Assembly: GCA_014376325.1 (NCBI GenBank) | Contig: JACMRP010000226.1 | Location: 1 to 11,257 of the forward strand | DNA: 11,257 nt | Reading direction: 5' to 3' | DNA from: Pseudobdellovibrionaceae bacterium | GTDB taxonomy: Bacteria; Bdellovibrionota; Bdellovibrionia; Bdellovibrionales; Bdellovibrionaceae | Shown here: positions 1 to 5,518 of the stretch, piece after piece | Position numbering within the stretch: the stretch's first letter is position 1 | How the letters are laid out: each line of letters starts with the position of its first letter | The notes under the pieces: generated by a model | Databases searched by the model: none | Told to the model about the DNA's origin: nothing | Seen by the model: only the letters and a program-made list of their open reading frames with translations | Made by a program: the position numbers and the translations under genes

Positions 1-1
1 C

Positions 2-655
2 ACCGTCGAAGGAACCCAAGTGGATCCGAGCACCAAGTATAATTGCGCAATGTACTTTAACCCTTCGGTTGAAGCGCGATTAAAACTTTACGAAGCTTCG
101 GTGGATGAATTGTTAACTCCATCTGCGAAGCGTGTGAAAAAAGTGGCATTAACGGATCAGCCGATTCATTTTCCATTGGGGTTAAGTCTGAACTTTATTG
201 CGGGCGCAGCACCTATATACCTGGAGTTTCCGAAAGGGATGCCGGTCAATGCGATTTCCAGTTTGGATATCAAATCTCTCGCGACAGATTTGATCGCCGC
301 CGTTCCGTACTACGAGGCTTGGGCAAAGGCGCCGGAAGACAAAAAAGCGGCGCAGAGGAACCTGTTCGATCAAATCTGGTGGCAACTTGCAGGCAGTCAG
401 GCTGCGGGCATCGAACTGGGTCAAACGGCGATGGGAACATTCGAAACTTTACGGATCACCAACATCGCGGACTTAAACTCAAAACCGAAAGATTGGTTAG
501 AGACTATCAAAAAAGATCAGAACACGCGTTTGAAGATCTACCTGAAGTACTATTCGAACTGTGATGCGTACTACGAAAATCTGGGTCACGATTTTGGAAC
601 CGGTCTTTCGCAAGATGATAAAAAAGCACTTAAAGCCTTCTTGGCGACGTTGTAG
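2..655 (+). CDS. Unrecognised protein, C-terminal part (5' end outside window)
   Basis: The reading frame is open from the first bases of the window, so the visible 217 codons are probably the C-terminal part of a longer protein. A GTG at 20 is the first possible internal start, but it has no good ribosome site in front and no signal peptide behind it. The product is mostly soluble and looks helical, with a lysine- and aspartate-rich C-terminal third and only two cysteines (in KYNCAMYF near the visible start and SNCDAYY near the end). I recognise no domain. The stop codon TAG (653-655) overlaps the ribosome site of the next gene, which starts 8 bases later, so the two are almost certainly cotranscribed and translationally coupled. 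Because the next gene encodes a secreted protein, this one may also act in the envelope, but its N-terminus is not visible. Confidence 0.7.
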   Translation, partial: TVEGTQVDPSTKYNCAMYFNPSVEARLKLYEASVDELLTPSAKRVKKVALTDQPIHFPLGLSLNFIAGAAPIYLEFPKGMPVNAISSLDIKSLATDLIAAVPYYEAWAKAPEDKKAAQRNLFDQIWWQLAGSQAAGIELGQTAMGTFETLRITNIADLNSKPKDWLETIKKDQNTRLKIYLKYYSNCDAYYENLGHDFGTGLSQDDKKALKAFLATL

Positions 656-663
656 GAGCAGAG

Positions 664-1608
664 ATGAAAAAATTATTACTGATTGCACTGAGCTTCTACG
701 TTGTTCCGGGTTTCGCCGCTCTAGATGCGTACGAAAAGAAAGTATCGAATGGAAAGGTTCTGTTTTTCAAAGGGCCGAATTTAACTGCCGAACAATTCAG
801 CGGAATGCCCTACAACCGCAAGCCGGATCCTGCTTGGCTGGAAAACCAAACCAAACCCGATGCTTGGCGAACGATGGCAAAATCTTTATCGCCGGATGAT
901 TTCAAGGCGATGACCCAAGAAGAGTTAGACCAAGTTTACATGCGCTTGAGCTCCGGACCGATCTTGCCGGGAGATTACAAAGGTCAGGCGATGATGAAGG
1001 GCGCGATGACCAGCAACATTAAAAACTTTATCCTCAAAAAGATTCACGGCGTGAATCTTATGCAGACGATGTGTGGTCAACGCGACATTTTCGAATGTTT
1101 TATGGAGTTCGCTTGGGAAGGCAAACGGATTTATCCGGCCGACGCAAGCACCGGTGAATACTTGCTGCGTAACGCGGTTTCGCAGTCGGTGGCCCACACG
1201 ATTAAGTCTGTTATGGCACCTGCCGGGAAAAAATTGATAGACCCCAGCAACTGGTTGCTTCGAACGCTCAGCCCATTTCCGGGCGGCCTGCGATACATGA
1301 TTTTCCCAGCACATTTGTACTGTGGGCAAAGCATGATGGATCACCGTCGGGAATCAATCGTTGCTGATTACGCGTGGGGTTCGGATTTTAGTCCGTTCAT
1401 TATCGGCCTAGACGATATCTTCGGGAGAAACTTCCTTAACATTCGCGAAGAGATTCGTATGGTGCGACCAGGTTTGTACTTGGGCAGAGTCTACGCGCAA
1501 AAAATATTCCTATTCAATTTCGTACTTCATAATCCAGTAGTCGAAAAACAGGCACAAGGTGGGCAATGGCCGGCAGACGCATGCTTCGACGGGAAATCAA
1601 CACGCTAG
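664..1608 (+). CDS. Secreted (periplasmic) protein of unknown function
   Basis: This is a 314-residue protein. The start is ATG 664 with AGGAG at 654-658, overlapping the previous stop codon. The N-terminus MKKLLLIALSFYVVPGFA is a clear Sec signal peptide, with likely signal peptidase I cleavage after Ala18 (Gly16-Phe-Ala18), so the mature protein should be periplasmic or exported. It has no further strongly hydrophobic segment. Four cysteines (137, 145, 220, 307) could form disulfides after export. The best-defined stretch is residues 205-290, rich in aromatic residues, with Cys220, MMDHRRES (224-231) and GLYLGRVYAQK (270-280). I recognise no family and no catalytic motif. The last residues, after WPADACFDG, run into the start of a frame-disrupted gene, so the extreme C-terminus could itself be altered by an indel near 1600. 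Confidence 0.75.
   Translation: MKKLLLIALSFYVVPGFAALDAYEKKVSNGKVLFFKGPNLTAEQFSGMPYNRKPDPAWLENQTKPDAWRTMAKSLSPDDFKAMTQEELDQVYMRLSSGPILPGDYKGQAMMKGAMTSNIKNFILKKIHGVNLMQTMCGQRDIFECFMEFAWEGKRIYPADASTGEYLLRNAVSQSVAHTIKSVMAPAGKKLIDPSNWLLRTLSPFPGGLRYMIFPAHLYCGQSMMDHRRESIVADYAWGSDFSPFIIGLDDIFGRNFLNIREEIRMVRPGLYLGRVYAQKIFLFNFVLHNPVVEKQAQGGQWPADACFDGKSTR
1556..1562 (+). promoter_or_regulatory. Ribosome binding site for the disrupted gene
   Basis: AAGGTGG stands 3 bases before ATG 1566, with its AGG core 6 bases away. It lies inside the end of the preceding gene and supports 1566 as the original start of the broken gene that follows. A GTG at 1559, in the frame used after about 1620, lacks an equivalent site. 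Confidence 0.4.
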
Positions 1609-3494
1609 GCGCGATTCGATCTTCGCAGTCTGTGCCTGGTCCGCATTTAATTTAACTTCGATCGGTAAGATCGACAGTTCTTATCGCGCGCCTGCCGGCA
1701 CGAACATTACCGACTATTCGCAAGATCAAATCACGAAGGCGGAGTGGTTGGTTTCCTCGATTGATTTCGCGAACTCTGACCCTGGCCGGGGTCGTTCTTA
1801 TTTTGACTGCGTCTTTTCAAAAGTTGTCGGTGACAAGAGGGTCTACGAAGTTCCGTACCCTTTCGAAAAAGCAATAGCGCGGATCAATGAATACATGGGT
1901 CTACAAAACGGCGCCGAATCTGGATTCAAGACGGTGTTATTTCCGATGGGAAGATCACTTCCGCGAAATGCGGCACTCATTGGTCAAGATGGCTACGATA
2001 TCGATTCTTTTTTCAAATTCCCGAGGGTAGTTTTGGGTGTTGATAAAGAGCCTAAAGTTCCAATCGCGTTGAATTTGAAGGGCCGATTTTTTCACGAAGC
2101 CCGCGGAATGAAAGCAATGCACACGCAGAGATCGTTTCTCGGCTGGAAAGCAACATCGGTAAAAAGACTTATTTCGGAGCTCCCGCCGAGGTGGATCTCA
2201 GCGTACCGTACACGCTAGACACGCTGGTGGGCCAAGGAAACTACTCGGATGCTCTTCAAAAGATGTGGCTTGGTGCTTGCCAGTCACTGGAATGCAAACA
2301 GAGCACGCTCCGAGTCCTCGTTCGTTATTTGTTAAACGGTGAAGGTGCAAAACTTCCCGGTAACGAAGCGCGAACGTTTTTGGCAAACTTTGAGCAACAA
2401 TTTAAATCAAGATTTCCGAACGGTCTAAAACTTCCGGATGCAAAAGTGCCAAACCGTGACCCCTTAAAGGAACGCAACCGCAGCCAAGAGGAAGTTGAAA
2501 AAGGCGTCGGCGCTTTATCAAAAAACCTCAAGGGCGACCTGCAAGAACTGATACGACGCTCTACGGTTCCCGGAGATTTAGAACCACTTGCCGTTCGTGA
2601 TGCCACCGAACTTTGGCTTTCTTCGGAACCTGACGCACGGAACTTGAACAAAATAATCACGGGCTTCGCAGATTTATTCACGCAAGAAGATATCAAATCT
2701 CTGGATTGTTGGCTGGTCAAAAAAGTTTCAGACCCCGGTTTCAATGATGTGCAGGGATATTCAGCGACTTGCCAAATTCAGAAGTCATCGCAAGATGATG
2801 GATTCGATATTCAAGTCGTGTGTCCCGTCAGTCCAGATTCAAAAATTGCGATGCAGTCGGCGAATTTCGTTATTCGGAGCGGTAAAGTCCAGCGCGGCGT
2901 CGTCGATAATTTGTTTTTTATGGTGCCGACGCAAACTGTGACCGACGGGCACCACAAACAATGTCCAACCGGACGGGTGGGTCTGCGTGCCCAACCCTAC
3001 AACATGCAGAAGCCTCAGGCTCTATTGCCGGCGATGTCCTTCAGATTCAGATGTATCGACAGAACGGGGTCAGTGCGCGGTTGATCGACGGTAGGTTGTT
3101 GTCCGTTGCTTTATTAAATATAAAAACCGGTCAATTCGGCGTGAAAATCTACATTGACATGGGTCTGTTAGATGAAGCAATCCGACAGCTACAATTTGCG
3201 GATCCTTTTACTAAAAAAACCGCGAATGCGCCATTCAATCGTAAGTACGTTTTAAAAAGTTTCGCACAGTTGTTCGAAACCAAATTTGAAGATCCCGACG
3301 TCGAAGGCAAAATGGCAACGATTGAAAAGAATTTCGACAGCAATCTTGTCACCGAAGAAGACATCCTCGGGCAAACTAAAAACCCGATGCCGATGCAGCA
3401 GTTCCTGAGCGCAGTTCACGTGGACGTCAACGTTTGGCAGTCGAAGATCGCACCAGCCTTGGTTGATTTTGCGGCGAAACTCGTACGACCTTAA
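1566..3494 (+). pseudogene. Frameshifted gene, about 640 codons, unknown function
   Basis: Three successive open stretches in different frames read like one continuous protein. Frame 2 holds about 1610-2100 (VPYPFEKAIARINEYMG, SFFKFPRVVLGVDKEP). Frame 1 holds about 2110-2940 (GKKTYFGAPAEVDLSVPY, GEGAKLPGNEARTF, NFVIRSGKVQRGVVDN). Frame 3 holds about 3040-3494 (GDVLQIQMYRQNGVSARLI, ADPFTKKTANAPFNRKY). The start is best placed at ATG 1566 in frame 3, giving MAGRRMLRREINTL, so another shift is needed before 1655. The 2-to-1 shift must lie between 2056 and 2215. Between about 2942 and 3000 frame 2 looks best (QPDGWVCVPNPTTC), suggesting two +1 shifts there rather than one -1. Each segment stops soon after the next begins, as expected for indels in one ancestral gene. 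Function is unknown; position after a secreted-protein gene suggests an envelope protein. Assembly indels are the main alternative to a true pseudogene, although the other complete genes in the window are intact. Confidence 0.7.
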
Positions 3495-3832
3495 GAGTTG
3501 ACCCAGCAGCTAGTCGCAAATGGTGTGGAGGCGCGCAAAGCGCAAAACGCGGTGAGCGAGCCGCTAACCCCCTTACGTAAAAAATACCAGGTGACGTAAA
3601 AGCCAAGGATGGCTTGAGTGATGTTCGTAATCGAAAACAGACAGACGAGCCAAGTTGGAAACTCCCAAAGCAAGTAAATCCCAGATGGCGCAAAAATAAT
3701 GGCGGTCCACAAAAGCGTGAGAGTAAAGAACTTATTGTTCCAAAAAGAAATTTTATTTTTCAGAGCGGGACCGGCGGCTAAAGCAAGCCCAGCGCTCAAC
3801 CCATAAGACCAGAAAATGTCGACTTGTACCAT
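3491..3832 (-). CDS. Small integral membrane protein, unknown function
   Basis: This is a 113-residue protein starting at MVQVDIFWSYGLSAG. Three hydrophobic segments (about residues 5-22, 35-56 and 60-85) are separated by short polar turns (ALKNKISFWNNK at 23-34), consistent with a three-helix inner-membrane protein ending in the positive YFLRKG. I recognise no functional family. The frame stays open up to 3922, but the added residues look unlike a natural N-terminus and would overlap the divergent phosphatase gene, so ATG 3832 is preferred even though no Shine-Dalgarno precedes it. The last 25 residues, after RKG, do not resemble the rest of the protein. A single extra base in the C5 run at 3568-3572 would end the product at RKGG. 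Its stop overlaps the stop of the convergent disrupted gene by 3 bases (TTAA, 3491-3494). Confidence 0.6.
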   Translation of the reverse strand: MVQVDIFWSYGLSAGLALAAGPALKNKISFWNNKFFTLTLLWTAIIFAPSGIYLLWEFPTWLVCLFSITNITQAILGFYVTWYFLRKGVSGSLTAFCALRASTPFATSCWVNS

Positions 3833-3870
3833 GTCGTATATACGCTTAATTATTGATTTAATGTAAAACA

Positions 3871-3875
3871 AGGAG
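3871..3875 (+). promoter_or_regulatory. Shine-Dalgarno deciding the phosphatase start
   Basis: AGGAG lies 7 bases before ATG 3883, favouring that start. A second in-frame ATG at 3898 has only AGAGG (3888-3892) in front, but would give a more typical short n-region for the signal peptide. Confidence 0.55.
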
Positions 3876-3882
3876 TACGGGA

Positions 3883-4710
3883 ATGCCAGAGGTATCCATG
3901 AAATATCGTTCCTTGTTAGCATCGCTTTTCCTGATCATTGCAACGACCGCTTCGGCAAAGACCATCGTTGTTTCGGACATCGACGATACACTCAAAAATG
4001 CGCACGTTCTGAATACCGAAGACATGGTTAAGAACTCTGTTTTCACCAACGATCAGTTTTTAGGAATTAACTGGGTTTACAATCAGCTTTCGCTGAGCAA
4101 TCCAGAAATGCGTTTCTTTTACGTTAGCAGTGCTCCCCAGCAAATTATGCAAGAGCTTCACGAAGACTTTATTCGCGGAAACAAATTCGCCCGCGGCGGA
4201 GTGTACTTAAAAACGGATTTTTTCAGCAGCGATTTTAAACTCGTAAAAATTCGTCAGATTTTAAAGCAAGAACTGCCGAGCGACGTCATCTTCGTCGGCG
4301 ACAATGGCGAAATCGATACGCTCGTCTACGAACAGTTAAGAACCGAATTTCCGACCATGAAATTTACTACCTACATTCACTTAGCATATTATTCGAAGTC
4401 GAGCAAAGAGACGGGCAAAGCCCTTGTTGCCGGTCAGATTGGTTTCGCGACATCTTTGGATTTATTGCTGCAACTTTACCAGCAGAATTTAATTCCGCAA
4501 AATTATCTGCAGGGATTTCTTGATACTTTTGCGGGCGTCTACCTGAAGCAAAATGAAAATGATGTGCGCTTGGCTATCGCCAACTGGATGGACTGTCGTG
4601 ACTTTAGCTGGACCGTAAATGACTCTGTATTTGCGGAAAGCATGTTATTTTCCCAGTTGAAACAGAAGATCGTCCAGCGCTGTTCTCAAGGTTCGTTTTC
4701 CAACGACTAG
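3883..4710 (+). CDS. Secreted HAD-type phosphatase, App1/DUF2183 family
   Basis: This 275-residue protein has a Sec signal peptide (about residues 6-25, cleavage likely after Ala23-Ser-Ala25). The HAD phosphatase signature follows at once: motif I SDIDDT with nucleophile Asp32 and acid/base Asp34, motif II FFYVSSAP with Ser82 or Ser83, a lysine at 119 or 122 in SDFKLVKIRQIL as motif III, and motif IV VFVGDNGEID with Asp140 and Asp145. This spacing, with the long insert between motifs I and II, matches the App1 phosphatase domain (DUF2183), whose yeast member is a phosphatidate phosphatase. Export implies a periplasmic or cell-surface substrate, which the sequence does not identify. The C-terminal 100 residues are mostly helical and carry two cysteines (WMDCRDF and QRCSQG). 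The gene diverges from a small membrane protein across 50 bases and lies 47 bases before an FtsB-like gene, possibly as an operon. Starts at 3883 and 3898 are both possible. Confidence 0.85.
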   Translation: MPEVSMKYRSLLASLFLIIATTASAKTIVVSDIDDTLKNAHVLNTEDMVKNSVFTNDQFLGINWVYNQLSLSNPEMRFFYVSSAPQQIMQELHEDFIRGNKFARGGVYLKTDFFSSDFKLVKIRQILKQELPSDVIFVGDNGEIDTLVYEQLRTEFPTMKFTTYIHLAYYSKSSKETGKALVAGQIGFATSLDLLLQLYQQNLIPQNYLQGFLDTFAGVYLKQNENDVRLAIANWMDCRDFSWTVNDSVFAESMLFSQLKQKIVQRCSQGSFSND

Positions 4711-4716
4711 ACCTTC

Positions 4717-4738
4717 CGAGCGTTGTGAAAAACGTTCG
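4717..4738 (+). other. Possible RNA hairpin between two genes
   Basis: CGAGCGTT and AACGTTCG can pair over 8 positions (one G-U) around a 6-base GTGAAA loop, just after the phosphatase stop. No T-run follows directly, so it is not a canonical terminator. It could attenuate readthrough into the septation gene, which begins 20 bases later without an evident Shine-Dalgarno, or stabilise the upstream mRNA. Confidence 0.3.
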
Positions 4739-4757
4739 ATCCAAGTAATATGTTTTA

Positions 4758-5063
4758 ATGTCAGTTCGAAAAATGGCGATCTCCTTCCGAAGTTTTTTAA
4801 ATCATCCCGGCCGAGTCTTCACTCTGTGCATAATCTTTTTTGCGGTGACCTTGCTGCTGAACGGACTGTTGTGGAAGTTGTGGAGCCTTCATCGCGACTA
4901 CGCTCGATTGAACGTGGAAATCAGCGACACTAAAACCAATATTGAAAAGCTCACCTTTCAGCTCAAACAAGCCAAAGACCCTAGTTTTATCGAGCGCCAA
5001 GCTCGGGACAAATTGGACTTGGCCAGCGACAAAGACTTGGTCTTTGTGTTTGCAGACCAATAG
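4758..5063 (+). CDS. Septum formation initiator, FtsB/DivIC family
   Basis: This is a 101-residue single-pass membrane protein. It has a basic cytoplasmic N-terminus (1-17), one membrane helix (about 18-39, FTLCIIFFAVTLLLNGLLW), a predicted coiled coil (about 44-72, hydrophobic positions spaced every 3-4 residues through ISDTKTNIEKLTFQLKQ), and the family's C-terminal pattern DPSFIERQARDKLDLASDKD (74-93) followed by LVFVF. This matches FtsB/DivIC in length and layout. In the divisome FtsB pairs with FtsL through the periplasmic coiled coil and activates FtsWI septal peptidoglycan synthesis. ATG 4758 is the first start after an in-frame stop at 4746. It has no clear Shine-Dalgarno, and ATG 4773 (MAISFRSF) is an alternative. 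FtsB is often found next to eno in other bacteria, but here it follows a phosphatase gene. Which paralogue it is cannot be decided from one copy. Confidence 0.85.
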   Translation: MSVRKMAISFRSFLNHPGRVFTLCIIFFAVTLLLNGLLWKLWSLHRDYARLNVEISDTKTNIEKLTFQLKQAKDPSFIERQARDKLDLASDKDLVFVFADQ

Positions 5064-5192
5064 TCACGGCGCGCGTCTTTCGCACCGTTTAAAAGACTAT
5101 TTAAAAACTAGCCATGTACTAAATATCGGGATTAATATTAGTCTTTCGACTCTAAAAAACATGATTTCACTTGTGATATCAAAGAGGTTACA
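5064..5192 (+). promoter_or_regulatory. AT-rich spacer with candidate operator for XRE gene/polA
   Basis: This 129-base gap probably holds the promoter of the XRE-polA pair. It contains a 14-base near-perfect palindrome, GATTAATATTAGTC (5130-5143, one G-T mismatch), and two copies of TTTAAAA spaced 12 bases apart (5088-5094 and 5100-5106). Small XRE proteins often bind short palindromes in front of their own gene, so autoregulation is plausible. I could not assign a confident -35/-10 pair. Confidence 0.35.
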
Positions 5193-5492
5193 ATGATGGT
5201 CATGATGAATGATTGGACCAAACAAAGTATTCGATGCCTGCGCTTAAGACTCGGTTGGAGCCAAGCAGATTTAGCCCGTCGCCTGAGCTGCGCTTCAACA
5301 GAGGTTGATCTTTGGGAGTGTGGCGAGATGACGCCGAATCCGCGCATCGCAAACGAACTTATTCGGATCGCAAAGCAAGCGGACGCTTGCAGTAATGAAG
5401 TTCACTCTTCTCCAATTGCTGAATCTATTTGCGATCGAAAAGCGCTGGGTCAAATTGGCTTCTCGGATGTCAAAGAAGATATTGAGTTCTAG
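5193..5492 (+). CDS. Small XRE-family helix-turn-helix DNA-binding protein
   Basis: This 99-residue protein has an HTH_3/XRE domain at about residues 12-62: IRCLRLRLGWSQADLARRL forms helices 1-2, STEVDLWECGEMTPNP covers the recognition helix and the usual V-x-x-W-E-x-G-x-x-x-P-x-P turn, and RIANELIRIAK is the closing helix. A 35-residue acidic tail (65-99) has no recognised domain. ATG 5193 has GAGG 5 bases upstream (5184-5187), though the repeated methionines (MMVMM) leave the exact start open by up to four codons. The gene ends 26 bases before polA, pointing to cotranscription. The known role of such proteins is transcriptional repression or activation. Control of its own operon, and so of polA, is an inference from position and from the palindrome at 5130-5143. 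Confidence 0.8.
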   Translation: MMVMMNDWTKQSIRCLRLRLGWSQADLARRLSCASTEVDLWECGEMTPNPRIANELIRIAKQADACSNEVHSSPIAESICDRKALGQIGFSDVKEDIEF

Positions 5493-5518
5493 GCGACCTT
5501 CAAGGTACAGCTAGATCC

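Noticed and set aside
3523..3562. GC-rich GCGC-AAA-GCGC stretch as a terminator between convergent genes
   Set aside because: The stem is only 4 bases around a 3-base loop with no T-run, and the stretch is coding on the minus strand.
3575..3601. Direct repeat ACGTAAAA at 3575-3582 and 3594-3601
   Set aside because: Only two short copies, explained by similar codons in the membrane protein gene on the other strand.
3833..3922. Longer N-terminus for the minus-strand membrane protein (to 3922)
   Set aside because: The extra 30 residues overlap the signal peptide region of the divergent phosphatase and look unlike a natural start.
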